A stretch of DNA of 64,000 nucleotides from Ensifer adhaerens. GTDB taxonomy: Bacteria; Pseudomonadota; Alphaproteobacteria; Rhizobiales; Rhizobiaceae. The stretch is from the NCBI RefSeq assembly GCF_020035535.1, contig NZ_CP083350.1, forward strand, positions 2,304,501 to 2,368,500. The letters run 5' to 3'. Made by a program: the position numbers and the translations under genes. The notes under the pieces were generated by a model. That model was not told the DNA's origin, made no database searches, and saw only the letters and a program-made list of their open reading frames with translations. Positions 15,998-26,306 of the stretch are shown here, one piece after another. Position 1 is the stretch's first letter. Each line of letters opens with the position of its first letter.

Positions 15998-16960
15998 ATG
16001 AAAATCGCCAAGGCACTTGCGTGTGCAACGATCCTTGCTGCCTGCACGTTTGGCAGCGCTTCCGCGGCCGATCTGGTAGTCGGCTTTTCGCAGATCGGCT
16101 CGGAGTCCGGCTGGCGCGCCGCCGAGACGACGCTGACAAAGCAGCAGGCCGAACAGCGTGGCATCGATCTCAAATTCGCTGATGCGCAGCAGAAGCAGGA
16201 AAACCAGATCAAGGCGATCCGCTCCTTCATCGCGCAGGGCGTGAACGCCATTCTCGTGGCCCCGGTGGTCGCTACCGGCTGGGACGAAGTGCTGCAGGAA
16301 GCCAAGGATGCGGAAATTCCGGTCATCCTGCTCGACCGCACGGTCGATTCGTCGAAGGAGCTTTACCTGACGGCAGTCACCTCCGACCTCGTGCACGAGG
16401 GCAATGTTGCCGGCAAATGGCTCGTCGATACGACCGCGGGCAAAACCTGCAACGTCGTCGAGCTTCAGGGTACGACCGGTTCCTCGCCGGCGATCGACCG
16501 CAAGAAGGGCTTCGAACAGGCGCTTTCCGGCCACGACAACCTGAAGATCATCCGCAGCCAGACCGGCGACTTCACCCGCACCAAGGGCAAGGAAGTCATG
16601 GAAAGCTTCCTCAAGGCTGAGGACGGCGGCAAGAACATCTGCGCGCTCTATGCCCACAACGACGACATGGCCGTCGGTGCCATCCAGGCGATCAAGGAAG
16701 CCGGCCTGAAGCCGGGCAAGGATATCCTTGTCGTGTCGATCGACGCCGTTCCGGATATCTTCCAGGCGATGGCCGCCGGCGAAGCCAATGCCACGGTCGA
16801 GCTGACGCCGAACATGGCCGGTCCCGCTTTCGATGCGCTTGCCGCCTTCCAGAAGGATGGCACGGCGCCACCGAAGTGGATCCAGACGGAATCGAAGCTC
16901 TACACTCAGGCCGACGAGCCGCTGAAGGTCTACGAGGAAAAGAAGGGCCTCGGCTACTGA
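15998..16960 (+). CDS. ytfQ: galactofuranose-type ABC transporter substrate-binding protein
   Basis: A 320-aa periplasmic sugar-binding protein of the ribose/galactose (type I, Peripla_BP_4) class. The signal peptide is ALACATILAACTFGSASAA. The mature N-terminus (DLVVGFSQIGSESGWRAAET) and the QQKQENQIKAIRSFIAQG segment are characteristic of YtfQ, which in E. coli binds galactofuranose and galactopyranose. ATG 15998 follows GGGAGGAAATC. The cluster order binding protein, ATPase, permease, permease equals E. coli ytfQRT-yjfF. The roughly 200-bp upstream gap ends in an AT-rich stretch (15940-15960) that probably holds the promoter. Confidence 0.9.
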   Translation: MKIAKALACATILAACTFGSASAADLVVGFSQIGSESGWRAAETTLTKQQAEQRGIDLKFADAQQKQENQIKAIRSFIAQGVNAILVAPVVATGWDEVLQEAKDAEIPVILLDRTVDSSKELYLTAVTSDLVHEGNVAGKWLVDTTAGKTCNVVELQGTTGSSPAIDRKKGFEQALSGHDNLKIIRSQTGDFTRTKGKEVMESFLKAEDGGKNICALYAHNDDMAVGAIQAIKEAGLKPGKDILVVSIDAVPDIFQAMAAGEANATVELTPNMAGPAFDALAAFQKDGTAPPKWIQTESKLYTQADEPLKVYEEKKGLGY

Positions 16961-16968
16961 CGTCGGCC

Positions 16969-16998
16969 GTGGCCCGCGCTGCTTCTCGCGCGGGCCAC
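16969..16998 (+). other. intercistronic hairpin after ytfQ
   Basis: A perfect 11-bp GC-rich stem (GTGGCCCGCGC / GCGCGGGCCAC) with an 8-nt loop lies 8 bp after the ytfQ stop. It could stabilise binding-protein mRNA or partly terminate before ytfR. Confidence 0.6.
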
Positions 16999-17091
16999 GC
17001 TCTTTCCAGGTTCCGGCTGAAGAGCGCAGCTTGCCGCGGCTAGGCGCTGTGCTTCTCGTTGGTAGATACCAGCATCGCGGAGACGGTATCG

Positions 17092-18606
17092 ATGCAGACC
17101 AGTGACCACATTCTCCAGGCGATCCGGATTGAAAAGACCTTCCCGGGGACCAGAGCCCTCGACAAGGTCGATTTTCACCTGCGGCGCGGAGAGGTTCATG
17201 CACTGCTTGGCGAAAACGGTGCCGGAAAATCGACCCTGATCAAATGCTTGACCGGGGCCTACCGGCGCGACGGCGGCGCCATTCTGCTCGATGATATCGA
17301 GGTCAATCCGCGCGACACGTTCGAAGCCCAGGCACTCGGGATCGGCACGGTCTACCAGGAGGTCAATCTGCTGCCGAACCTGACGGTTGCCGAGAACCTC
17401 TTCCTCGGGCGCCAGCCCCGCCGCTTCGGCATGGTCGACGTGCGCGCGATGAACCGGTGCGCGCGGGATTTGCTTGCCGACTATGAACTCCACATTGACG
17501 TCACCCGCGATCTTGCCAGCTATTCGGTCGCGATCCAGCAGGTCGTTGCCATTGCCCGGGCCGTCGATCTCTCCGGCAAGGTGCTGATCCTCGACGAGCC
17601 GACGGCGAGCCTCGATGCGCACGAAGTGGCGATGCTGTTCCGCATTGTCCGGCACCTCAAGGCACGCGGGCTCGGCATCGTCTTCGTCACTCACTTTATC
17701 GAGCAGGTCTACGAGATTTCCGACCGGATCACCGTGCTAAGGAACGGGCAGCTCGTCGGAACGCGTGAAACCGCCAATCTGGATCGCCGCGAGCTGATCG
17801 CGATGATGATCGGCCGCGAGCTGGCGGCGGAGATCCACGCGCCGCGTGCGGAGGCCCAGGAAGGGCCGTTGCGCTATCGCTTTCGCAATTATGGCCGCAA
17901 GGGTCGCGTCCGTCCCTTCGATCTCGATGTCCGCTCCGGCGAAGTGGTCGGCATGGCCGGCCTGCTCGGGTCCGGACGGACGGAGACTGCAGAGCTTCTC
18001 TTCGGCGCCCATCGCGCCGACAGCGGTGCGGCCGAAATCGATGGTCGTACGGTCGATCTCTCGTCGCCGCGGGCCGCCATCCGCTACCGCTTCGGTTTCT
18101 GCCCGGAGGATCGCAAGACATCGGGCATCATCGGTGATCTCTCGGTGCGCGAAAACATCGTACTCGCCCTGCAGGCCCGTCGCGGCTGGACCCGGCCGAT
18201 CTCGCGAGCCGAGCAGAACCGTCTGGCGGACCACTATATCCGCGCGCTCGATATCCGCACGGCCGATCGGGAGAAGCCGATAAAGCTTCTGTCCGGCGGC
18301 AACCAGCAGAAGGCGATCCTCGCGCGCTGGCTCGCGACCGAACCGGAATTTCTGATCCTCGACGAGCCGACGCGCGGCATCGATGTCGGCGCCCATGCGG
18401 AAATCGTCAAACTGATCGAGGCGCTGCGTGAGAAGGGACTGTCCTTGATCGTCGTGTCCTCGGAGATCGAGGAACTGGTCGCCTACAGCAGCCGGGTCAT
18501 CGTGCTTCGCGATCGCGCCCATGTCGCCGAACTCGACGGCAGCCGCATCACTGCCGATGAGATCGTCGAGGCGATCGCCGCAACCAATGAAAGGAGGACG
18601 CCGTGA
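17092..18606 (+). CDS. ytfR: galactofuranose ABC transporter ATP-binding protein (double ATPase)
   Basis: A 504-aa fused double ATPase of the RbsA/YtfR type. The first half has Walker A GENGAGKST and Walker B LILDEPTASLD but a degenerate signature (SYSVAIQQ). The second half has a degenerate Walker A (LLGSGRTE) and an intact LSGGNQQK signature with DEPTRGID. This asymmetry is normal for the class. ATG 17092 is preceded by GGAG; a TTG 33 bp earlier is possible. The GTG of ytfT overlaps its stop. Confidence 0.9.
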   Translation: MQTSDHILQAIRIEKTFPGTRALDKVDFHLRRGEVHALLGENGAGKSTLIKCLTGAYRRDGGAILLDDIEVNPRDTFEAQALGIGTVYQEVNLLPNLTVAENLFLGRQPRRFGMVDVRAMNRCARDLLADYELHIDVTRDLASYSVAIQQVVAIARAVDLSGKVLILDEPTASLDAHEVAMLFRIVRHLKARGLGIVFVTHFIEQVYEISDRITVLRNGQLVGTRETANLDRRELIAMMIGRELAAEIHAPRAEAQEGPLRYRFRNYGRKGRVRPFDLDVRSGEVVGMAGLLGSGRTETAELLFGAHRADSGAAEIDGRTVDLSSPRAAIRYRFGFCPEDRKTSGIIGDLSVRENIVLALQARRGWTRPISRAEQNRLADHYIRALDIRTADREKPIKLLSGGNQQKAILARWLATEPEFLILDEPTRGIDVGAHAEIVKLIEALREKGLSLIVVSSEIEELVAYSSRVIVLRDRAHVAELDGSRITADEIVEAIAATNERRTP

Positions 18607-19628
18607 CGTCGTTCCTCAGACTCTATTTCAACCGGCTGCTGCCGCAACTGATCGCGCTTGCCGTTATCGTTGTGGCGGTATCGCTGGTGTTTCCCGGCTT
18701 CCTCAACCTGCAGATCCAGAACGGCCGCCTCTATGGCAGCCTCATCGACATCCTCAACCGCGGCGCGCCGGTCGTGCTGCTGGCGATCGGCATGACCGTC
18801 GTCATCGCCACCAAGGGCATCGACCTGTCGGTCGGCGCAGTCATGGCGATCTGCGGCGCCACCGCGGCTGCGGCGATCACCTCGGGGTACTCTCTCGCCG
18901 CAACGCTGTTGATCACGCTTGCGGTCGGTATTTTCTGCGGTCTCTGGAACGGGGTGCTGGTGGCGGTACTCGACATCCAGCCGATCATCGCGACGCTCGT
19001 CCTCATGGTCGCCGGGCGCGGCATCGCCCAGCTCATCACCGAGGGGGCGATCCTGACCTTCAACGATCCCGGCCTCATCTTCATCGGTAGCGGTTCCTTT
19101 GCCGGCTTGCCGATGCCGGTAGTGATCTGGTTGATCTTCGGCATATTGATCGCCGTGCTCGTCCGGCGGACGGCGCTCGGCATGCTGATCGAGGCGATCG
19201 GGGTCAATCGCCAGGCAAGTACACTGTCCGGCGTACTGACGCCTGTGCTCCTGATCGCCGCCTATGTCCTTTCCGGCCTCTGCGCTGCCATCGCCGGCAT
19301 CATCGCTGCCGCCGATATCCGCGGTGCAGATGCCAACAATGCCGGTCTCTGGCTGGAGCTCGACGCCATTCTTGCGGTCGTCGTCGGCGGGACGTCGCTT
19401 CTCGGTGGCCGCTTCAGCATTGCCGCATCGGTGCTCGGGGCCATCATCATCCAGGCGATCAACACCGGCATTCTTCTTTCGGGCTTTCCGCCGGAATTCA
19501 ACCTGATCATCAAGGCGGCGATCATCGTCTTCATCCTGGTGCTTCAGTCGCCGAGGTTCCGCGCTGCCTTTGCCTTCCTCGTGCCGGCGCGCGGCGCGAG
19601 CAAACCGAGCGAGCGAGCCGCAAAATGA
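18603..19628 (+). CDS. ytfT: galactofuranose ABC transporter permease YtfT
   Basis: A 341-aa inner-membrane permease of the RbsC/BPD_transp_2 family with about eight to ten hydrophobic segments. It contains the family loop AIGMTVVIATKGIDLSVGAVMAICG and the C-terminal LDAILAVVVGGTSLLGGR motif. It starts with GTG, overlapping the ytfR stop by 4 bp. With yjfF it forms the heterodimeric membrane channel. Confidence 0.9.
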   Translation: MTSFLRLYFNRLLPQLIALAVIVVAVSLVFPGFLNLQIQNGRLYGSLIDILNRGAPVVLLAIGMTVVIATKGIDLSVGAVMAICGATAAAAITSGYSLAATLLITLAVGIFCGLWNGVLVAVLDIQPIIATLVLMVAGRGIAQLITEGAILTFNDPGLIFIGSGSFAGLPMPVVIWLIFGILIAVLVRRTALGMLIEAIGVNRQASTLSGVLTPVLLIAAYVLSGLCAAIAGIIAAADIRGADANNAGLWLELDAILAVVVGGTSLLGGRFSIAASVLGAIIIQAINTGILLSGFPPEFNLIIKAAIIVFILVLQSPRFRAAFAFLVPARGASKPSERAAK

Positions 19629-20593
19629 AGCCGAAATACCTTCCGCTCACCGCGACGCTCGTGATCTTCCTCCTGGGTTATGCGCTCTGCGTGGCGCAGT
19701 ATCCGAACATGTTGTCGACGCGCGTGATCGGCAACCTTTTGACCGACAATGCCTTCCTCGGCATCGCGGCGGTCGGGATGACCTTCGTCATCATCTCCGG
19801 CGGCATCGATCTTTCGATCGGCTCGGTCATCGCTTTTACCGGCGTGTTTCTCGCTGTGGTGCTGGAACACACGAGCATCCACCCGCTCATAGCCTTCGCG
19901 ATGGTTCTGGCGATCGCGACGCTCTTCGGCGCCGCGATGGGGGCGATCATCCACTATCTGGAAATGCCCGCCTTCATCGTCACCCTTGCCGGAATGTTCC
20001 TCGCGCGCGGCATGGCCTTCGTGTTGTCGATCGACAGCATTCCGATTAAGCATCCCTTCTACGCGACCTTGAAGGCGCTCTACTTCAAGCTGCCGGGTGG
20101 CGGCCGCATCACGCTGATCGGCGGGCTGATGCTGCTCGTCTTCGCGATCGGCATTCTCATCGCGCACCGCACGCGCTTCGGGACCAATGTCTATGCGCTC
20201 GGCGGGGGCACGGCGACAGCCCGGCTGATGGGCGTTCCGGTCGCCGCGACGACGATCCGCATCTACGCCTTTTCGGGCCTGCTTGCGGGATTGTCCGGCA
20301 TCGTCTTTTCACTCTACACTTCGGCCGGCTACTCTCTCGCCGCCGTCGGCGTCGAACTGGACGCCATCACCGCCGTCGTCATCGGCGGAACGCTTCTGAG
20401 CGGTGGTTCGGGGTTCGTTGCCGGCACACTGGTGGGCATCCTCATTCAGGGGTTGATCCAGACCTACATCACCTTCGACGGATCGCTGTCGAGCTGGTGG
20501 ACGAAGATCCTGATCGGCCTTTTGCTCTTTGCTTTCATTCTGCTTCAGAAGGGCATCATCTTCGTGTCGCGCCAGCGCCAGCAGCGGGCGTGA
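19625..20593 (+). CDS. yjfF: galactofuranose ABC transporter permease YjfF
   Basis: The second permease, 322 aa, strikingly similar to E. coli YjfF as I recall it. Shared stretches include TRVIGNLLTDNAFLGIAAVG, FVIISGGIDLSIGSVIAFTG and the C-terminal LIQTYITFDGSLSSWWTKI. Its ATG overlaps the ytfT stop by 4 bp (ATGA). This match, with the order of the four genes, is the main reason for assigning the cluster to galactofuranose/galactose rather than ribose. Confidence 0.92.
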   Translation: MKPKYLPLTATLVIFLLGYALCVAQYPNMLSTRVIGNLLTDNAFLGIAAVGMTFVIISGGIDLSIGSVIAFTGVFLAVVLEHTSIHPLIAFAMVLAIATLFGAAMGAIIHYLEMPAFIVTLAGMFLARGMAFVLSIDSIPIKHPFYATLKALYFKLPGGGRITLIGGLMLLVFAIGILIAHRTRFGTNVYALGGGTATARLMGVPVAATTIRIYAFSGLLAGLSGIVFSLYTSAGYSLAAVGVELDAITAVVIGGTLLSGGSGFVAGTLVGILIQGLIQTYITFDGSLSSWWTKILIGLLLFAFILLQKGIIFVSRQRQQRA

Positions 20594-20608
20594 GGCAAGG
20601 GTTGCGCG

Positions 20609-21337
20609 ATGTGGCCATCCCTCCATCAGCCGCGCAAACGCACGAGCCACCGGCTCGTGGTCGAGGAACTCGGCCAGGCGGTGGTCGGAGGGGAGTTCGC
20701 CGTCGGGGATATCCTGCCCGGCGATGCGGAGTTGGCTGCGCGCTTCAACGTTTCCCGCACCGTCCTGCGCGAGGCGATGAAGACACTAGCCGCCAAGGGC
20801 CTCGTCGTCGCTCGCGCTCGCATCGGTACGCGCGTCATGCCGCGGGCGAACTGGAACCTGTTCGATGGTGACGTGCTTTCCTGGCATTTCCGGGCCGGCG
20901 TCGACGAGGAGTTCCTCAGCCATGTCAGCGAGGTTCGCCTGGCGCTGGAACCCTATGCGGCCGGCCTGGCGGCGCGGCGCGCCACGGACGCCGATATCTC
21001 CCAGATGATGCGGCTGGCGGTCGCCATGGGCGATGCGGGGCACAGCGCGCAGACGCTGGCGCGCGCCGATCTTGAATTCCACCTTCGGCTGCTCGAGGCT
21101 TCGCTCAACCCGTTCATGCAGACCGTCGGCAGCCTGATCGAGGCGGCGCTGATCGGCGTTTTCCGCTTGAGCAACGCGGCCACCGACGGCGCCGAGATCG
21201 ATCGCGTCGCCGTCGCGCATATCCGCATTGTCGAGGAAATTCGGCTGCGCAATGAAGAAGGCGCCCGAAGCGCGATGGAGCACGTGATCCGTGTGGGACA
21301 GCAGCAGCTGATCGCAAATATGAGAGCGCGCGACTGA
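20609..21337 (+). CDS. FCD-type GntR transcriptional regulator
   Basis: A 242-aa FadR-class regulator. The winged helix-turn-helix (GDAELAARFNVSRTVLREAMKTL, residues about 35-57) is followed by the all-helical FCD ligand domain with a metal-binding His pattern (DLEFHLRLLEA, VAHIRIVEEI). It begins 15 bp after yjfF on the same strand, so it is probably the last gene of the sugar-uptake operon and its local regulator. Many members of this branch respond to sugar acids (GalR/DgoR-like), which fits the neighbour genes, but the ligand is inferred. Confidence 0.87.
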   Translation: MWPSLHQPRKRTSHRLVVEELGQAVVGGEFAVGDILPGDAELAARFNVSRTVLREAMKTLAAKGLVVARARIGTRVMPRANWNLFDGDVLSWHFRAGVDEEFLSHVSEVRLALEPYAAGLAARRATDADISQMMRLAVAMGDAGHSAQTLARADLEFHLRLLEASLNPFMQTVGSLIEAALIGVFRLSNAATDGAEIDRVAVAHIRIVEEIRLRNEEGARSAMEHVIRVGQQQLIANMRARD

Positions 21338-21452
21338 CCGTACAGGTGTGCGCGCCGAGCGCCGCTATGCGGCTTTGTTTTCCCGCCATCTGCGCGTAGG
21401 CTGCAGCCACCGGCACGAAAAGATGCCGGGACAGGGCAGCCGGAGAACTCGG

Positions 21453-22970
21453 GTGACGGGACAGGATGTGCTGATTGTCGGCGCAGGGCCGACCGGGCTG
21501 GTGCTTGCTCTCTGGCTGACCGCCCAGGGGGCAAAGGTCCGCATCATCGACAAGAACACCGGTCCCGGCCCAACGTCACGGGCGATGGTGGTGCATGCCC
21601 GCACACTTGAGCTCTATCGCCAGCTCGATCTGGCGACGGCCGTGATCGAGGCCGGACACCGCAACCCGTCGGTCAATCTCTGGGCGAAAGGCAAGGCCAA
21701 GGCACGGATATCCTTCAACCCGACCGGTGCGAAGCTGACACCCTATCCGTTTGTCCTTGTTTATCCGCAGGATCATCACGAGCGCCTGTTGGCGGAGCGG
21801 CTGGAAGCGACCGGCGTCACCGTCGAGCGCCAGACCGAACTGGTCGACTTCGAGGACACCGGCGACCGGATCGCAGCGCGTCTCCGCTTGCCTGACGGCA
21901 GCGAGGAGATTTCAACGGCGCGATACCTCGCGGGATGTGATGGCGCCCGCTCGCCGGTCCGCCACAAGCTCGCGATCGGCTTCGAGGGCGGCACCTATCA
22001 GCAGACCTTCTACGTCGCCGATGTCGAGGCGAGTGGGCCTGCCGCCAATGGCGAGGTGCACCTGTCGCTCGAAAGCAGCGACTTCGTTGCCCTGCTCGCC
22101 TATGCCGAGGGAAGGGGACGGCTGATCGGCCTCGTGCGGGACGAACGGGAGGACGCGGCCGAGCTTACCTTTCAAGATGTCAGCCACCGCGCCATCGAGA
22201 GCCTGAAACTCACCATCGACCGGGTCAACTGGTTTTCCACCTATCGTGTCCATCATCGTGTGGCCGACCGCTTTCGCCAGGGGCGCGTTTTTCTCGTCGG
22301 CGACGCTGCCCATGTGCACAGCCCGGTCGGCGGCCAGGGCATGAATACCGGCATCGGCGATGCGATCAATCTTGCCTGGAAACTCGCTGCGGTCTTGAAG
22401 GGTCGAGCATCCGACACGCTCCTCGACAGCTATGAAGGCGAACGCATTGGCTTCGCGCGCCAGCTTGTAGAAACGACCGATCGATTGTTTACCTTCGTGA
22501 CGGCCGAGGGCCGCATCGCGGATTTCCTGCGTGTCGAGATCGCTCCGGCAATCGCAAATTTCGCCTACCGTATCGGCCGCGTCCGCGAATTTCTGTTCCG
22601 GATGCTCTCGCAAACCCAGTTGAACTATCGCGGTGGGCCTTTGAGCCGCAGCAATGCCGGCTGGGTGGAGGGCGGAGATCGACTGCCTTGGATCCCGGCG
22701 AACGGTCTCGACAACTACGCGCCGCTTGCCGCCATCAGCTGGCAGGTTCACGTCTATGGAGCGGCGTCCGGCGATTTGAAACAATGGTGCGCGACACGCC
22801 ATGTGCCGCTTCATATCTTCCCCTGGACCGAGGCGCACGCGGTCGCGGGCCTGGTCATGGATGCAGCCTATCTTCTGCGGCCGGATACCTATGTGGCGCT
22901 GGCCGCCTCAGAACAGGCAGCGGATGCTTTCGAAGCCTATCTGTCGGAAGTGGGGATCACTCGGCCCTGA
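21453..22970 (+). CDS. FAD-dependent aromatic-type monooxygenase
   Basis: A class A flavoprotein monooxygenase (PheA/TfdB, UbiH-like) of about 505 aa. The N-terminal dinucleotide motif is GAGPTGLVLALWL and the GD motif is VFLVGDAAHVHSPVGGQGMNTGIGD. A thioredoxin-like C-terminal tail is present, as in phenol and pentachlorophenol hydroxylases. GTG 21453 has GGAG seven bases upstream; an ATG at 21423 would add ten residues. It probably hydroxylates a small aromatic compound with NAD(P)H and oxygen. The gene stands alone and ends at a very strong hairpin. Confidence 0.85.
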   Translation: MTGQDVLIVGAGPTGLVLALWLTAQGAKVRIIDKNTGPGPTSRAMVVHARTLELYRQLDLATAVIEAGHRNPSVNLWAKGKAKARISFNPTGAKLTPYPFVLVYPQDHHERLLAERLEATGVTVERQTELVDFEDTGDRIAARLRLPDGSEEISTARYLAGCDGARSPVRHKLAIGFEGGTYQQTFYVADVEASGPAANGEVHLSLESSDFVALLAYAEGRGRLIGLVRDEREDAAELTFQDVSHRAIESLKLTIDRVNWFSTYRVHHRVADRFRQGRVFLVGDAAHVHSPVGGQGMNTGIGDAINLAWKLAAVLKGRASDTLLDSYEGERIGFARQLVETTDRLFTFVTAEGRIADFLRVEIAPAIANFAYRIGRVREFLFRMLSQTQLNYRGGPLSRSNAGWVEGGDRLPWIPANGLDNYAPLAAISWQVHVYGAASGDLKQWCATRHVPLHIFPWTEAHAVAGLVMDAAYLLRPDTYVALAASEQAADAFEAYLSEVGITRP

Positions 22971-23048
22971 CGCTCGTTCTCGCCACAGGAGGTTCCGCCG
23001 GTAGTTCGTCAGGGTTTGGCAGGCGTCAAATGACGGAATTAACGAAAC

Positions 23049-23077
23049 AAAGATGGGGCCAGGCCGGCCCCATCTTT
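23049..23077. terminator. perfect 12-bp hairpin, bidirectional terminator
   Basis: AAAGATGGGGCC (23049-23060) pairs exactly with GGCCCCATCTTT (23066-23077) around the 5-nt loop AGGCC. It is followed by TTTGTTTT-like T-richness on the plus strand and preceded by A-rich sequence, so it can terminate both the monooxygenase and the convergent RND operon. Confidence 0.85.
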
Positions 23078-23102
23078 GTTTTCATGGATCGGGTCGCCGG
23101 AC

Positions 23103-26100
23103 CTAGCCGTGGTTGGTCGGCGTCTGGCCATTGCCCGCTGACGTGCCTGCGTCAGGCGTTGCCTCTGCCGGGTGCTTGGAAATGCCGGCGAGCCTGTGGC
23201 CGCGCTCGCGCAGCCATTGGAAGACGACATAGAGTGCCGGGATGACAAAGATGCCGACAAGCGCCGCGGCGAGCATCCCGCCGGCAACGCCGGTGCCGAC
23301 CGCGCGGCGGCTGAGTTCGCCGGCGCCTCTGGCGACCACCAGCGGCACCAGGCCGACGATGAATGCGAAGCTCGTCATCATCACGGCGCGGAAACGGGCG
23401 CGCGCCCCTTCGATCGCCGCATCGACGATCGACGCTCCGGCTTCGCGGTGGGCCTTGGCGAACTCGACGATCAGGATCGCGTTCTTCGAAGCAAGCGCGA
23501 TCAGAACAACGAGGCCGATCTGGGCGTAGATGTCGAAGGAAAGACCGGCGACGAGCACCGATAGCAACGCGCCAGAAACGCCGAAGGCGACCGACAGCAG
23601 CACCGGTACGGGGATCGTCCAGCTTTCATAGAGTGCGACGAGGAAGAGGTAGGCGAAGAGCACCGCCATCGCCAGGATGGCGGTCGTCTTGCCGGCCGCT
23701 TCCAGTTCCTGCAGCGCGGTTCCGGTCCATTCGTAGCTGTAGCCCGGTGGCAAGGTCGAAGCCGAAAGCGCCTCCATGGCGGCAAGCGCCTCGCCTGAGG
23801 AATGACCGGCTGACGGCTGGCCGTTCAGCGTGATCGAGCGGTAGTTGTTGTAGCGAACGATCGACTGCGGACCGACGATGTAGTCGACCTTGGCGACCGA
23901 GGCGACCGGCACCATGTCGCCATTGGCATTGCGCACATGCAGCCGCTGAATGTCGTCGACCGCATTGCGGTCCGCCTGCGCCGCCTGCATCGTCACCTTC
24001 CAAGTGCGGCCGAAGAGGTTGAAGTCGTTGACGTAGTAGCTGCCGAGCGTGCCCTGCAACGTGGTGAAGAGGTCACTGACCGAAACGCCGAGCGATTGCA
24101 GGCGATCGCGGTCGATGTTGAGATAGAGCTGCGGCGAGCTGGCCGAATAGGTGGTGAAGGTTGGGCCAAGTGCCGGGTTCTGGTTGGCGGCGATGATCAG
24201 CCCGCCTGCCGTGGCTGCGAGATCGGCAACCGATCGACCCTGCAGGTCGAGCAGCTGATATTCGAAGCCGGACCCGGTGCCGAGGCCCATGATCGGCGGC
24301 AGGTTGAAGGCGAAGATCTGCGCGCCTCGAATCGCCTGGCCCTTGGCCATGGTAGTGCGGATCGCCGCTTCGACTCCGGCCGCATCATTCAAACGTTCTG
24401 CGAAGGGCTTCATCGTAACGATGGCAAAAGCGGAGTTCGATTTCGAGAGGCCGTCGAGGAAGGAATAGCCGGTGACGGTGATGACGTTGGCGACACCCTC
24501 GATGCCGCCCAGCATCGTCTCCACCTGCTTCACCACCGCATCGGTGCGGTTGTAGGAGGCGCCTTCGGGCAGGCGGATTTCGGTGAAGAAGGCGCCCTGG
24601 TCCTCCGCCGGCAGGAAGCCGGTCGGCACGACCTTGAAGAGCAGGCCAGTGGCGACGAAGGCGCCCGCTAGCAGCACGAGGCCGATGATCGCGCGGCGAG
24701 CTATGTGCCCGGCGACAAAGGTATAGCCGTCGCGTCCTTTGTCGATGGTGCGCGAGATGTAGCCGAGAACGCCGCGCTTCGGCCCGTGATGCGGCTTCAA
24801 AAGCACGGCGCAGAGCGCTGGGCTCAGCGTCAACGCGTTGATCGCCGAGATCACCATCGACACCGAGACGGCGACGGCGAACTGCTGAAACAGTTGGCCG
24901 CTCAAACCCGGGATGAAGGCGACCGGAACGAAGACCGAGAGCAGCACTAGCGTGATCGCGACGATGGCGCCGGTGATCTCGCCCATGGCGCGGCGCGCCG
25001 CTTCGGCCGCCGAGAGACCGGGGTTCTCCTCCATCACCCGCTCGACGTTCTCGACCACCACGATCGCGTCGTCGACAACGATGCCGATCGCTAGAACCAT
25101 GGCCAGCAGCGACACGGTGTTGAGCGAAAAGCCCATGGCGAGCAGCACCGCGAAGGTGCCGATCAGTGCCACCGGAACGGCGACAAGCGGGATCAGCGTC
25201 GCCCGCCAGTTTCCGAGGAACAGGAAGACGATGATGATGACGAGGATGAAGGCCTCGAACAGCGTTTCCTCGACGTTGTCGACGCTCGCTTCGACGAACT
25301 GCGCGGTGTCGTAGGCAACCGAATAGGTGAGGCCCGGCGGGAAGGATTTCGACAATCTCTCCATCGCCTCCTGCACGCCCCTGGCGGCGGCAAGCGCGTT
25401 GGCACCCGGTGCCTGATAGGTGCCGATCATGGCGACGGGCTTGCCGTTGATCCGCGCATTGGAATCGGAACTGGCGGCGCCGAGTTCGACCCGCGCGACG
25501 TCGCGGATGCGCACATAGGAGCCGTCGGGCTTTGCGCGCAGCACCACATCCTCGAACTGCTTGGGATCGGTGAGGCGTCCTTGCGTCTGGAGATTGAGCT
25601 GGAACAGCGGATCGTCGGTCATCGGCTGGGCGCCGATACGGCCGATCGCGGCCTGGACGTTCTGGGCCTTCAACGCGTTGATCACATCAGTCGGCGTCAG
25701 GTCGAGGCTGGTCATCCGGTCGATGTCGAGCACGACGCGCATGGAGTAGTCCTGGGCACCGAAGAGCTGGGCGTCGCCGACGCCGGGGACGCGCTTGACC
25801 GTGTCGAGCACGTTGATCGTGGCGTAGTTGGACAGGAACAGGCTGTCGAAGTTCTGCTTCTCGTCGGCCGCAAAGATGGTGATCACCTGCATCAGCGCGG
25901 AGGACTTCTTGCGCACGCTGACGCCGCTCTGCTTGACCTCGGACGGCAACCCGGCTTCGGCAAGCGACACGCGGTTCTGAACATTGACGGTGGCGATATC
26001 AGGATCGGTGCCGACGGCGAAGGTGACGGTCAACGTATAGGAACCGTCGGCGCCGCTGGTCGATTTCATGTAGAGCATGTCGTCGACGCCGACGACCTTG

Positions 26101-26303
26101 CTTTCGATCGGCTGGGCGACGGTGGTTTCGACCACGTCGGCGCCAGCGCCCGGATAACTTGCCGTGACGCTGACTTGCGGCGGCACGATGTCGGGAAACT
26201 GCGCGATCGGCAGACGGGTGAGCGCAAGCAGGCCCGCCAGCGTCAGCACGATGGAGATGACCGTGGCGAAGCGCGGGCGATCGATGAAGATCTCTGAAAT
26301 CAT
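23103..26303 (-). CDS. RND efflux transporter (HAE1 family)
   Basis: A 1066-aa inner-membrane proton-driven multidrug exporter of the AcrB/MexF type. The N-terminus ([18 protein letters not shown]) and the [11 protein letters not shown] segment are typical. It has two large periplasmic loops, and the charged residues of the proton relay lie in [20 protein letters not shown], the AcrB Asp407/408 region. The gene lies 3 bp downstream of its adaptor gene, so the two form a pump operon. No outer-membrane channel gene is adjacent, so a TolC-like partner elsewhere is implied. Substrates cannot be predicted. Confidence 0.92.
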   Translation of the reverse strand: MISEIFIDRPRFATVISIVLTLAGLLALTRLPIAQFPDIVPPQVSVTASYPGAGADVVETTVAQPIESKVVGVDDMLYMKSTSGADGSYTLTVTFAVGTDPDIATVNVQNRVSLAEAGLPSEVKQSGVSVRKKSSALMQVITIFAADEKQNFDSLFLSNYATINVLDTVKRVPGVGDAQLFGAQDYSMRVVLDIDRMTSLDLTPTDVINALKAQNVQAAIGRIGAQPMTDDPLFQLNLQTQGRLTDPKQFEDVVLRAKPDGSYVRIRDVARVELGAASSDSNARINGKPVAMIGTYQAPGANALAAARGVQEAMERLSKSFPPGLTYSVAYDTAQFVEASVDNVEETLFEAFILVIIIVFLFLGNWRATLIPLVAVPVALIGTFAVLLAMGFSLNTVSLLAMVLAIGIVVDDAIVVVENVERVMEENPGLSAAEAARRAMGEITGAIVAITLVLLSVFVPVAFIPGLSGQLFQQFAVAVSVSMVISAINALTLSPALCAVLLKPHHGPKRGVLGYISRTIDKGRDGYTFVAGHIARRAIIGLVLLAGAFVATGLLFKVVPTGFLPAEDQGAFFTEIRLPEGASYNRTDAVVKQVETMLGGIEGVANVITVTGYSFLDGLSKSNSAFAIVTMKPFAERLNDAAGVEAAIRTTMAKGQAIRGAQIFAFNLPPIMGLGTGSGFEYQLLDLQGRSVADLAATAGGLIIAANQNPALGPTFTTYSASSPQLYLNIDRDRLQSLGVSVSDLFTTLQGTLGSYYVNDFNLFGRTWKVTMQAAQADRNAVDDIQRLHVRNANGDMVPVASVAKVDYIVGPQSIVRYNNYRSITLNGQPSAGHSSGEALAAMEALSASTLPPGYSYEWTGTALQELEAAGKTTAILAMAVLFAYLFLVALYESWTIPVPVLLSVAFGVSGALLSVLVAGLSFDIYAQIGLVVLIALASKNAILIVEFAKAHREAGASIVDAAIEGARARFRAVMMTSFAFIVGLVPLVVARGAGELSRRAVGTGVAGGMLAAALVGIFVIPALYVVFQWLRERGHRLAGISKHPAEATPDAGTSAGNGQTPTNHG

Positions 26304-26306
26304 CGC

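Noticed and set aside
23050..23080. Part of a dispersed palindromic repeat family
   Set aside because: No second copy of the AAAGATGGGGCC stem was seen in the window; a simple bidirectional terminator explains it.
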